From the NCBI RefSeq assembly GCF_900187125.1, contig NZ_LT906468.1, forward strand, positions 3,038,001-3,102,000: DNA of 64,000 nucleotides, given 5' to 3'. The DNA comes from Sphingobacterium mizutaii (GTDB lineage Bacteria; Bacteroidota; Bacteroidia; Sphingobacteriales; Sphingobacteriaceae). The notes under the pieces were generated by a model, which was given only the letters and a program-made list of their open reading frames with translations, did no database searches and had not been told where the DNA came from. The first letter of the stretch is position 1. Each line of letters begins with the position of its first letter. A program made the position numbers and the translations under genes. Positions 1-8,894 of the stretch are shown here, piece by piece.

Positions 1-2010
1 TACTGCTGGCGGTTGGAAGAATTCAATGGAGGCTCCAGGGATGTTTTCGGCACTTTTCTCCAATTGCTCGATGATCTCTAAAGCAGATTCTTTCCTTTCT
101 TCCCAACCTTTCAAATTGATCAAAAGGGTACCAGTATTCGCTGCTGTACCCTCATTCAGGATTTCATAACCAGCAAGCGAAGAAACTGAGGCCACTCCAT
201 CGATATCCTCTGCTTCTTTCTGTAGGTCCAAAGCGGCCTTATTGGTCCTTTCCAAGGTAGAACCCGGAGGGGTCTGGATAATGGCATAAATCATCCCTTG
301 ATCCTCATTTGGGATAAATCCAGAAGGCACGCTATTGTTTAGGAAATAAGCCCCAATACAGAAAGCGATCAGGACCAAGAAGGTCAATGCACGCTTATTG
401 ACTATCTTGCTCAAGACCTTAACATAGCGATTTTGCATCTTGTCGAACCCCCTGTTAAAGGAATCCAAGAACTTATCTACGATGGATTTCTTACGTGGTT
501 TTCCATGGCTGTTCTTTAAGAGAATGGCACATAAAGCCGGAGTCAAGGTCAGCGCCACGATACCCGAAAGGATAATGGAAGTCGCCATGGTAATGGAAAA
601 TTGTCTATAGAAGATCCCCACTGGACCCGACATAAATGCTACTGGGATAAATACCGCAGCCATCAAAAAGGTAATCGCGATAATTGCGCCTGCAATCTCA
701 TGCATGGCCTTTTTGGTCGCTTTATAAGCGGAAACATGATGTTCCTCCATCTTCTTATGGACGGCCTCGATGACGACGATCGCATCATCAACGACCACCC
801 CAATAGCCAGCACCAAGGCAAAAAGGGTGATCAAGTTGATGCTGATCCCGAAAAATTGCATAAACAAGAATGCTCCGATCAATGACACAGGAACGGCAAT
901 CGTCGGGATCAAGGTCGACCGTAAATCCCCTAAAAAGAGGAATACGACCAAAGCCACCAAAATAAAGGCTTCAACCAAAGTATGTACTACCTTCTCCATC
1001 GAAGCATCCAAGAACTTGGATACGTCGTAACTTATCTCATAGTGCAGCCCCTTAGGGAAAGATTGCTGCAGCTCTTCCATTTTCGCTTTTACATCCGTGA
1101 TAACTTGCGAAGCATTACTACCATAGGACTGTTTCAGCACTATCGCCGCCGACGGTCTTCCGTTCAAGGTTGAATAGATATCGTACATAGCTGATCCAAA
1201 ATGGATATCAGCCACATCTTTCAATCTCAAGATCTCCCCATTCGGATTTACCTTCAGGATGATATTGCCATACTCTTCCTCCGTTGTAAAACGACCGGAA
1301 TATTTTAAGATATACTCAAATGATTGGGATTTAATACCCGATGATTCACCGGCACGACCTGGTGAGGCTTCCAAGCTCTGTTCTTCCAGTGCCTTCATCA
1401 CTTCTTCCGAAGAAACCTTATAGGCGGTCATACGATCTGGTTTCAACCAAATACGCATAGCGTATTCCCTGTTACCTAAGATATCTGCAACACCCACTCC
1501 TGGCACACGCCTCAATTCTGACACCACATTGATATCCGCAAAGTTGAACATAAAGTTGCCGTCCAAATCCTTTTCGTCGCTGTACATATTGATGTACATC
1601 AGCATATTGGACTCTTCACGGGTTATTTTCACCCCTTCACGAACCACAATCGGCGGAAGCTTATTGACTACCGAAGCCACACGGTTCTGCACATTCACCG
1701 AAGCTTGGTTAGGATCGGTTCCCAAATCGAATACAATCTGGATACTGGCTTCCCCATCATTTCCGGCATCAGAAGCCATGTATTTCATGCCGGGCACCCC
1801 ATTGATTGCCCTTTCTAATGGGATGATTACGGCCTTGATCATCAATTCTCCATTGGCACCGGGGTACTCTGCTTTCACATTCACCTTCGGCGGAGATATT
1901 GACGGAAATTGTGTTACTGGCAATTGTGTCATGGCCAATACCCCTAAGAATACGATAATAAGGGATATTACAATAGAAAGTACTGGCCTATTTATAAATC
2001 TGTTAAACAT
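1..2010 (-). CDS. RND-family multidrug efflux permease (AcrB/MexB type), 3' end missing
   Basis: Inner-membrane proton-driven RND pump subunit that would form a tripartite exporter with the adaptor encoded just downstream of its start. The 670 residues present begin MFNRFINRPVLS, the usual N-terminal start of TM1 in this family. The first periplasmic (porter) region follows. Then comes a TM4-like stretch, GVVVDDAIVVVEAV, with the adjacent Asp pair (about residues 405-408) that carries protons in AcrB. The complete protein is normally about 1,030-1,060 residues, so about 370 C-terminal residues lie beyond position 1. The start lies 24 bp after the adaptor stop, so both are read from one transcript. 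The outer-membrane factor is not in view. The substrate cannot be read from sequence. Confidence 0.93.
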   Translation of the reverse strand, partial: MFNRFINRPVLSIVISLIIVFLGVLAMTQLPVTQFPSISPPKVNVKAEYPGANGELMIKAVIIPLERAINGVPGMKYMASDAGNDGEASIQIVFDLGTDPNQASVNVQNRVASVVNKLPPIVVREGVKITREESNMLMYINMYSDEKDLDGNFMFNFADINVVSELRRVPGVGVADILGNREYAMRIWLKPDRMTAYKVSSEEVMKALEEQSLEASPGRAGESSGIKSQSFEYILKYSGRFTTEEEYGNIILKVNPNGEILRLKDVADIHFGSAMYDIYSTLNGRPSAAIVLKQSYGSNASQVITDVKAKMEELQQSFPKGLHYEISYDVSKFLDASMEKVVHTLVEAFILVALVVFLFLGDLRSTLIPTIAVPVSLIGAFLFMQFFGISINLITLFALVLAIGVVVDDAIVVIEAVHKKMEEHHVSAYKATKKAMHEIAGAIIAITFLMAAVFIPVAFMSGPVGIFYRQFSITMATSIILSGIVALTLTPALCAILLKNSHGKPRKKSIVDKFLDSFNRGFDKMQNRYVKVLSKIVNKRALTFLVLIAFCIGAYFLNNSVPSGFIPNEDQGMIYAIIQTPPGSTLERTNKAALDLQKEAEDIDGVASVSSLAGYEILNEGTAANTGTLLINLKGWEERKESALEIIEQLEKSAENIPGASIEFFQPPAV

Positions 2011-2034
2011 GTTATTCTATTTTTTCCTTACAAC

Positions 2035-3117
2035 TTATTCTGTTCTGATCTTCAAATTCGAGATGGCATCCTTAGGCTCCACATACTCATACTTGATCTT
2101 CTCGCCATCCTTTACCTTTTGCAATCCTTCCAAAAGGATCTTATCGTTTGGAGCAATACCTCCTGCTACGACATATAGATCTGGAAGCGAAGCACTGATC
2201 TTGATCGGCTGTGATACCACTTTACCATCCTTACCGATCATAAATACATACTTCTTGTCTTGAACTTCATAAGTTGCCTTTTGCGGAATCAATAAGGCAC
2301 GTTTCATCGGAACTTTCATTAAAACCTTGCCAGTTTCACCATTCCTAAGTAACTTATTAGGATTAGGGAATCTAGCCCGGAAAGCGATATTACCAGTCTC
2401 CATATCAAACTCCCCTTCAATGGTTTCAACCATTCCTTTATGTTCTAATTCTTCATTATTTGCCAATAATAGGGACACGTGATTATCAGCACGGTTGGCT
2501 ACGTTACGTTGATAATCTAAATATTCGGGTTCAGATACATTGAAATAAGCAAACATCTGGGAGTTATCCGATAAGCTGGTCAAAAGCTCCCCTTCATCTA
2601 CCAAACTTCCCAGTTTCAATGGTATCCTATCAATAGTACCATCAAATGGAGCTCTAACTTCTGTAAAGTTTAGATGTATTTTTGCGATTGCCGCTTCAGC
2701 CTTTGCTCGCTCCAGCTTCGCTTTAGCCATCGCCAATTCATTAGGCGACACGATGTTCTTGTCAGAAAGGTTTTGGGTATTTTGGACTTCAATCTGGGCG
2801 ACCTCTACTTCTGCCATCTGCTTGTTCAGTTCAGCTTGGTACATCGTAGGCTTGATACGGAACAACAATTGCCCTTTCCTGACCGTTTGGCCTTCATCGA
2901 CATAAATTTGCTCTAGATAGCCTTTCTCTAAGGCTCGCAATTCAATATTTCTTACGGATTTAATCTGTGACACATATTCTTTGTTAAAGCTGGTGTCAAT
3001 TTCAGCTGGAGAGGTTGCAGTGTATTTGAAAGCCTCTTCCTTTTCTTCTTTTTTTGCATTGCAGGACACTAGGCATAATGCAGCCAGTGAACTCATGAGC
3101 ATGACAACTCTCTTCAT
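2035..3117 (-). CDS. RND efflux periplasmic adaptor subunit (HlyD/MFP family), lipoprotein
   Basis: Membrane-fusion protein that links the RND permease to an outer-membrane channel. The 360-residue product starts with MKRVVMLMSSLAALCLVSC, a type II signal peptide with the lipobox Cys at about residue 19, so it is probably anchored in the inner membrane. A biotinyl/lipoyl-like half (EKGYLEQIYVDEGQTVRKGQ) and the second half (VRAPFDGTIDR) flank a coiled-coil hairpin (about residues 95-145), followed by the beta-barrel and membrane-proximal domains. Length and order are normal for the family. It is the first gene of the pair and the permease follows 24 bp later on the same strand. Regulation is not evident. 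Confidence 0.93.
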   Translation of the reverse strand: MKRVVMLMSSLAALCLVSCNAKKEEKEEAFKYTATSPAEIDTSFNKEYVSQIKSVRNIELRALEKGYLEQIYVDEGQTVRKGQLLFRIKPTMYQAELNKQMAEVEVAQIEVQNTQNLSDKNIVSPNELAMAKAKLERAKAEAAIAKIHLNFTEVRAPFDGTIDRIPLKLGSLVDEGELLTSLSDNSQMFAYFNVSEPEYLDYQRNVANRADNHVSLLLANNEELEHKGMVETIEGEFDMETGNIAFRARFPNPNKLLRNGETGKVLMKVPMKRALLIPQKATYEVQDKKYVFMIGKDGKVVSQPIKISASLPDLYVVAGGIAPNDKILLEGLQKVKDGEKIKYEYVEPKDAISNLKIRTE

Positions 3118-3289
3118 TTCGTTTTAAAGATTTTTTTAAAGTTTTTGAATGTAAAATGGGCTTGAACCCAAATGAGGGATAAGGACATTCAATAGTCAAA
3201 GAAGATTGTTAGTGCTTAAGAAAATAATAATTAAGATACCATCAAATCAACAGCATAAAATGCCAATGACCATTGAAGTATCAAGGGTA

Positions 3290-3694
3290 TTAAATTCTCA
3301 ATGAGCGTAGAGAAATGAAAATAGGATTGGGATTATTATCGAGGATAAGATCCCTAGTATTCTGATGTGTGTTTTTAGGAAAAAACACAAAGAAGCAAAA
3401 TGCAATCAAACAAGAATAGAAAGCCATCTGAAGATGATAATCTTTCCATAGCTGGAAGTCTTCAGACTCTTGCTCTAAAAGGATATGCTCGGCATGTCCC
3501 CCTAATCCATTTGAATTTGTTTGGGTGTATTTTAATTTTTGAAACTCATGTTGCTGTGCTTGGTCAGCACTGCCCGTAAAGTGCTCCATGAAACTGATAG
3601 ATGGCCTATCAGAATAATTGATTACCTCATGACTATTTCCACTCCTTATTAACAGGAAGAAGAAAAAAAGTACAAATGTGACAATCGTTTTCAT
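3290..3694 (-). CDS. Small membrane protein of unknown function
   Basis: I do not recognise this 134-residue protein. It has an N-terminal hydrophobic segment (MKTIVTFVLFFFFLLIRSGNS) that may be a signal peptide or anchor. A polar His- and Gln-containing middle follows, then a second hydrophobic segment (about residues 92-105, AFYSCLIAFCFFVFFP), then a short tail ending LRSLRI. The topology could be two TM helices with a periplasmic loop. It has its own well-formed Bacteroidota promoter (3702-3731), which supports it as a real gene. It lies between the efflux adaptor and yceI and shares no obvious function with either. Confidence 0.6.
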   Translation of the reverse strand: MKTIVTFVLFFFFLLIRSGNSHEVINYSDRPSISFMEHFTGSADQAQQHEFQKLKYTQTNSNGLGGHAEHILLEQESEDFQLWKDYHLQMAFYSCLIAFCFFVFFPKNTHQNTRDLILDNNPNPIFISLRSLRI

Positions 3695-3701
3695 TTGAAG
3701 G

Positions 3702-3731
3702 CAAATATACTATGTGGAATAATAATTCAAA
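3702..3731 (-). promoter_or_regulatory. Bacteroidota sigma-A-type promoter for the 3290-3694 gene
   Basis: On the minus strand a TTTG (3731-3728) is followed after 18 bp by TATATTTG (3709-3702), an exact TAnnTTTG -7 element. The start codon of the downstream gene lies only 7 nt further, so the transcript should have a very short leader or none. Confidence 0.6.
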
Positions 3732-4044
3732 TAGCTTTAACAGATTTTAACCGTCATAATTCCGTCAGTAATTCATTATCAATTATTTAATTTTTATTAT
3801 TAATATTTCCATATATAATAATTATGCCTTTTGTCGTAAATTTAACCTAGAGTAAAGACCTTGTTCAAAACCCATGGAAAGAGGAAATTTGAATAGCAGA
3901 GGAAATAGCGAATAAATTCTTGCCCACTATTCTAAATATTTTAATTAACATTCCATTTCTTAACATACATCAATGTGCAAGAATAAATTTCCCCTCATCT
4001 TTGTTGAACAAAAACAAATAGAGAATAATAAAGAGAATAATATT

Positions 4045-4572
4045 ATGGCAAATTGGAACTTAGATACCGCACACAGCGAAATCGAATTTAAAGTAAAACA
4101 CATGATGATCTCCACAGTAAAAGGTCATTTTGAAAACTTCAATGTAAATGTTGAAAACAGCGAAGATGTACTAGATGCTGCAAAACATGTATCGGTAGAA
4201 ATCAAAGCTGATTCCATCAACACTAAAAACAGCCAACGTGATCAACACTTAAAAAGTGAAGATTTCTTCGCTGTATCTCAATTCCCTGATATCAAATTCG
4301 TATCAACTGGAATCGAAAAAGTAGATGACGATGAATTCAAATTAACTGGTGACTTAACAATTAAAGATGTTACCAAACCTGTAACATTCGAAGTGGAATT
4401 CGGTGGTATTGGTAAAGACCCTTGGGGTAACCAAAAAGCTGGTTATACCGTAACTGGAAAAATCAACCGTAATGACTTCGGATTAACTTGGAATGCTGCC
4501 CTTGAAACTGGTGGTGTAATGGTAAGTGAAGACGTTAAATTCCAAGCTGATTTACAATTCGTATTAGCATAA
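4045..4572 (+). CDS. YceI family protein
   Basis: Lipocalin-like beta-barrel of the YceI family, whose members bind isoprenoid-type amphiphiles; the physiological role is usually unknown. I chose the ATG at 4045 (MANWNLDTAHSEIEFKVKHM), giving 175 residues and the family's usual beginning. An in-frame ATG at 3973 would add 24 polar residues unlike the family. Recognisable blocks are DTAHSEIEFKVKHMMISTVKGHF at the start, QFPDIKFVST in the middle, and the GKINRNDFGLTWN and GGVMVSEDVKF segments near the end. Unlike Escherichia coli YceI there is no signal peptide, so this form should stay in the cytoplasm. It is monocistronic, with a strong terminator directly after it. Confidence 0.93.
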   Translation: MANWNLDTAHSEIEFKVKHMMISTVKGHFENFNVNVENSEDVLDAAKHVSVEIKADSINTKNSQRDQHLKSEDFFAVSQFPDIKFVSTGIEKVDDDEFKLTGDLTIKDVTKPVTFEVEFGGIGKDPWGNQKAGYTVTGKINRNDFGLTWNAALETGGVMVSEDVKFQADLQFVLA

Positions 4573-4583
4573 GGGAATAATAA

Positions 4584-4625
4584 AAAAACAAGGAAGGCCA
4601 GAGTGATCTGGCCTTCCTTGTTTTT
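4584..4625. terminator. Bidirectional rho-independent terminator
   Basis: Perfect 18-bp stem (4584-4601 with 4608-4625) and a 6-nt loop. It has A-runs on the left and T-runs on the right, so it ends transcription both of yceI (+) and of the converging GH31 gene (-). Confidence 0.9.
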
Positions 4626-4724
4626 AGACATAAGACATTAGAGCCTTTCTAGGTGCTTGTAATGATTGTTAACATTGTTTGTTCTAGCACGGCTGAAAAA
4701 TCTAATGTCTGTTGTCTTACGTCT

Positions 4725-7700
4725 CTATTTAATTTGAAGGCTTTTCATTCCCTTGCTCACCAACATCATATCCTTAGCAGTCAAATTAAACTTACCTGCA
4801 CGTTTTGCCTTAAATTTTATGGTTATGACCAGCCCATCTTTCGAGTTGATGACATCCTTATCACCTAAGTTCACAAATGTAGGATATAAGGCTTTCTGAC
4901 CATTGCTATGCAATCTATCATTGGTCATATTGTACATTTGTTTAGCTAAATGATTATCAATTCCCACAAATTCAAAATCTTGAGGGCTATATGGTAAAGC
5001 AAAAGAGAACGCATTGACATCCTTCAGGTTGTCGGCTTTCACATAAACCTCCACGATATCATCCTTGCTATAATTAGCTTTAGAAGCTGAAATCTTCAAT
5101 GATCCTGAAAGGTCTTCCTTCGGATCCACTTCTACTCCACCTTCTAACTTGGTAGCAACCGCTGAAATATCATACGCGTCAATCAAGCCATTTTTATTGA
5201 TGTCCCCATTGCTCACATAACCTTCAAAGTCAGCGTCTCCCATTCTCAAGCCTGTATAGTTTGTATAAGAAGTCAAATCATTGATGTCGATCAAACGGTC
5301 ATTATTGATATCTCCAGGTCGATAACTATCCGTTCCAGGAACCTTGAACACATACAATTCCCTTCCTGAACCAAAATCACCTACCGCTTTTGAAACCTTC
5401 AACTTCACAAACCTCGCTTTAGGTTGCTCTTTGAAGCTGAATTCCTTCATACTATCATTGTTTTCCCATTTGAAGTCACCGGCTTCTGTCCACTGCTCTT
5501 TATCGTTGCTGAACTCCACTTTACCTTCCAACAAAATACCATTTCCTCTACCCGATCTTGGTAAATATTGGAACTTATCCAATTGGTTAAAGCTGTTCAA
5601 GTCCACGATCAACTCAAATGGAACAGCCTTTTGCCCCCATTTGGTATGCCACATATTGCCCTCATCAAAGTCAACTAAATTGTCAACTCCCTCTGATCCT
5701 TGATTAGGCACCGAAGTCTCGGCAGTCAAACCAGTAATTGCAAATTGCAGTGGATTAGACTTGGTGGTTTGCGAAAAGTCCTTCCAATCCGAAGCACCAT
5801 CCTTATTTACCGAACGGATCTTGAAAGTATATTGGGTCTCCGGTTTCAAGCCTTCAAACAACAAATGGTTGTCTTGTATATAACTATATTTTTGACCATC
5901 AAATTCGATCTCATAATAATCAGCATGGTCTACCTCATCCCAAGTTGGCTCCAAAGTATAGGCCTTAGTTTTTTCTTCAGGAATACTAACAGAACTTGGC
6001 GCATTCAGCGCTCCTGAAGATTTCTTGAAACGATCCGCTGGAGTATATTCAAAGCCTTTGATAGTTAAACTGATTGGATTTAGGCTCACATCAGTTTCTT
6101 CTACTTTAACCAATAACTGCGGATTTTTAATGATCTGGGTCTGCTCAAATGCTGAACCTTTCGTAGAAAAAGCATTTAAGTTAGGCTTCTCCTCATAATA
6201 ATATACATTGTTAGAACTCTCAAATTCAGCCTTGCTCTGTACCTCTCGAAGTTTTATATTTTTCTTGCCTACTTTTACTGAAATCTTCTTAGGTCTTTTG
6301 GTCATATTGACCCAAAACTCTGTACTTTTCTGCTTCTCGAACCCTGGAAAATCACCTTCTGCATTATGAACCACGATATTCACCTCACCCTTCTTTTCCG
6401 CATCTGATTCAATGCAGGTATATACACCCTCTTTATTTAAATAAGCTTGTGTTTTGCCATCATCATCATACTCATAGAAATGCGTTTTCCCTTCCGGATA
6501 GATTTCATAGATCCTATGTTTTTTATTGATTTCCTGCACATTGTTATTCGGATTTACCCTCGGGATAATCGCTCCTGCCTTAATAAAGACCGGTGTTTTC
6601 CAGATTGGAGCATCAAAATTATTGACGATGGTATTTCCAGCATAAAGATCCCCCGAGAAATAATCGATCCAATTCCCCTCCGGAAGATAAATGCCATTAC
6701 GGATATCATTACCAACCGTATCCACTTTAGTCTCTTGATAGATTGGAGCGACCAATACAAAAGGACCATATAAGAACTGATATTGCGTAGCAGAACCCAA
6801 GGTATAAGGATTAGGATAATCCAACATCATGGCGCGGATCATTGGTTTTCCATCAACCGCCTCCTTTGCTATACTGTATGCATAAGGCAAGAGCTCAGAT
6901 TTCAACTTCAGATAATTTCTATTGATCGAGGTAAATGGTTCGCCAAGCGCCTGCGGATACTTCTCATTCGAACCCCATCCATCCATATTCAATTCCATCG
7001 GTGTAAAGGTCTTCCATTGGAAATCCCGAGTATTGACCTTCGTATTCTTTCCTCCGAAAATACCATCCATATCCGAAGTGATATTAGGCTGTCCAGACAG
7101 ACCCGAACCAATATAGGTCGGAATATGGAATCGTATATATTCCCATTGTCCACCGGTCTGATCTCCCGACCAGATACCAGCATAGCGTTGTGTGCCAGCC
7201 CAGCCATCCAAAGAAATAATAAATGGTCTGGCATTATTGCCGTAATAAGGCATGATATGACCTACATCGGCTACCCCATTCAACCCGAAGGAATAACCCG
7301 CTCCGACCCAAGCAACATCTGTTTTCAAGACCCGAACACCAGCATCCCGAACCTCCTTCACGATATCTCTTTGCAACAAGGCATCGATACTATCCTTAGG
7401 ATGAAGGTCTGATTGCGTCCAAAGACCGATCTCCACCCCTTTCGAACGAGCATAATCACCTAATGACTTTAGGTTCTGAATATTCCCATCCAAAGTTTTT
7501 TCCTGTCCATATCCAGCGCCATAGCCATCATTGGGCAATATCCAACCCAATGGCATATCGTGTTGCTGATAGCGGTCGATTACTGCACGAGCTGAAAATT
7601 GATAATTGTTCTTTTCTCCGTTTAGAGACTCTTTAGTTCCACCCTCATTTTTCTGGCTTTCCTTGTATCGCTTTCCGTCCTCAAACAAGATTCCTTTCTC

Positions 7701-8585
7701 ATCTTCCTTCCAAAAGTCACGGTTGTAAGCATTCAGATGGCCCTCATAAAAACCAAACTTCGGCATCAACACCGGATTTCCAGTCAATTGATAGAAATCA
7801 TTCAATACACCAACTGGATTATCACTGACCATAAAAAACAGATCCAGATAATCCGAATCATGGCTCAGCTTTACCTTACCCTTTTCGGTATTCCCAAAAT
7901 CATACTTCCCTTTCTTAAAGGTGTACCACATCATCCCATAACCTTTGGTGGACCAATAAAAAGGAGTTGGTGAAGCTACACCGCCATCCGTCCAATTATT
8001 GGTGTTCTCAATGGCGATGGACTTCCCTTTATGCGAAAAACGACCATTTTGAACGCCTCCTCCATAAAAATATTCCGTTGGATCTTCCGTTAACTGAAGG
8101 CTTACTTTTTTCTTGTTGAATGATATTGGGGCAATCGATTGGGTAACCAATTGCTTATTCTTGATGTTGTATATTTTGAAAAGGCCATTTTCTTTGTTGA
8201 TTTCCATTGCAGCATCCTTGGTTGAAATAAACCAAGAGCCATCTTTTTCTGAAACCTCAAAATTATGCAACTTTTTACGAGGATTATTGACCAAGATCTG
8301 TGCAGCAGGTTCTGCCTGCGGATCTCTAACAACCGCTGATTTATTGTCTTGGAATAACCTAAAGATATTGTCAGCATAAAAGTCAACCAATAACAATTGA
8401 TTATTGCTGAATTTGACTTGAACAGTCGTAGGGTTAATCTTCTGTACCGATTCTACCCGAACAGAATCTTCTTGAGTTTGTTGTTTTAAAGTTTCTGCGG
8501 CAACAAAAGTGCTCGCAGGAGAGGCTGTGCTAAATAATAGCGATAATCCCAAAGCCCAAAAGAGCTTTTGTTTGTTTCTATACAT
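4725..8585 (-). CDS. Secreted multidomain GH31 glycosidase with FN3, F5/8-type C, dockerin-like and cohesin-like modules
   Basis: Exo-alpha-glycosidase of family GH31, 1,286 residues, exported by an N-terminal signal peptide (about 1-29). The order is: N-terminal beta-sandwich (about 40-270); (beta/alpha)8 catalytic domain (about 275-600); proximal and distal C-terminal sheets (to about 800); an FN3-like module (about 860-945); a discoidin F5/8-type C (CBM32-like) module (about 955-1080); two dockerin-type calcium loops (GDINNDRLID at about 1091 and GDINKNGLID at about 1127); and a cohesin-like domain (about 1160-1286). Likely catalytic residues are nucleophile D423 (in KTDVAW) and acid/base D475 (in WSGDQ). 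The VAWVGAGYSFGLNG surroundings and the module set recall GH31 alpha-N-acetylgalactosaminidases rather than plain alpha-glucosidases; this subfamily assignment is from memory and tentative. The gene is alone, with no SusC/D neighbour. Confidence 0.9.
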   Translation of the reverse strand: MYRNKQKLFWALGLSLLFSTASPASTFVAAETLKQQTQEDSVRVESVQKINPTTVQVKFSNNQLLLVDFYADNIFRLFQDNKSAVVRDPQAEPAAQILVNNPRKKLHNFEVSEKDGSWFISTKDAAMEINKENGLFKIYNIKNKQLVTQSIAPISFNKKKVSLQLTEDPTEYFYGGGVQNGRFSHKGKSIAIENTNNWTDGGVASPTPFYWSTKGYGMMWYTFKKGKYDFGNTEKGKVKLSHDSDYLDLFFMVSDNPVGVLNDFYQLTGNPVLMPKFGFYEGHLNAYNRDFWKEDEKGILFEDGKRYKESQKNEGGTKESLNGEKNNYQFSARAVIDRYQQHDMPLGWILPNDGYGAGYGQEKTLDGNIQNLKSLGDYARSKGVEIGLWTQSDLHPKDSIDALLQRDIVKEVRDAGVRVLKTDVAWVGAGYSFGLNGVADVGHIMPYYGNNARPFIISLDGWAGTQRYAGIWSGDQTGGQWEYIRFHIPTYIGSGLSGQPNITSDMDGIFGGKNTKVNTRDFQWKTFTPMELNMDGWGSNEKYPQALGEPFTSINRNYLKLKSELLPYAYSIAKEAVDGKPMIRAMMLDYPNPYTLGSATQYQFLYGPFVLVAPIYQETKVDTVGNDIRNGIYLPEGNWIDYFSGDLYAGNTIVNNFDAPIWKTPVFIKAGAIIPRVNPNNNVQEINKKHRIYEIYPEGKTHFYEYDDDGKTQAYLNKEGVYTCIESDAEKKGEVNIVVHNAEGDFPGFEKQKSTEFWVNMTKRPKKISVKVGKKNIKLREVQSKAEFESSNNVYYYEEKPNLNAFSTKGSAFEQTQIIKNPQLLVKVEETDVSLNPISLTIKGFEYTPADRFKKSSGALNAPSSVSIPEEKTKAYTLEPTWDEVDHADYYEIEFDGQKYSYIQDNHLLFEGLKPETQYTFKIRSVNKDGASDWKDFSQTTKSNPLQFAITGLTAETSVPNQGSEGVDNLVDFDEGNMWHTKWGQKAVPFELIVDLNSFNQLDKFQYLPRSGRGNGILLEGKVEFSNDKEQWTEAGDFKWENNDSMKEFSFKEQPKARFVKLKVSKAVGDFGSGRELYVFKVPGTDSYRPGDINNDRLIDINDLTSYTNYTGLRMGDADFEGYVSNGDINKNGLIDAYDISAVATKLEGGVEVDPKEDLSGSLKISASKANYSKDDIVEVYVKADNLKDVNAFSFALPYSPQDFEFVGIDNHLAKQMYNMTNDRLHSNGQKALYPTFVNLGDKDVINSKDGLVITIKFKAKRAGKFNLTAKDMMLVSKGMKSLQIK

Positions 8586-8894
8586 GCTATACGATCAAAT
8601 AAAAATACTGCTATCTGTTTATAATCGTATGTTTTAAAAAAGGTTTTTAAAGGTATAAAAGTTTAACAGTACTCGATGATTATTCCACAAATATTTTACA
8701 GAAATCATCAACCTTTCCGCTGTTCATTAAAATCTACAACTAAGGCTTAATAATTAGCAAAAGGGTAAAAAATTTAGATAGTTCAATAATTAAATTAAGT
8801 CCTTAGGCAGTTTTTATTCAAAATTTTTAAAAACTCTTGAAAAGGGATTGGTTTTTGTCATCTGAAAATCAAGATACTACCAAATAGCTATTAA
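8586..8894. other. Divergent spacer between the GH31 gene and the TIR gene
   Basis: 309 bp, very AT-rich, upstream of both divergent genes. I searched both strands for TAnnTTTG and found no convincing match, so the promoters here cannot be placed. No hairpin or open frame stands out. Confidence 0.5.

Noticed and set aside
3973..4044. N-terminal extension of the YceI protein
   Set aside because: The 24 extra residues are polar, not a signal peptide, and absent from the family; the ATG at 4045 gives the standard start.
6447..7412. Long open frames antisense to the GH31 gene
   Set aside because: The GH31 protein is continuous and well conserved on the other strand. The antisense frames show only shadow composition.
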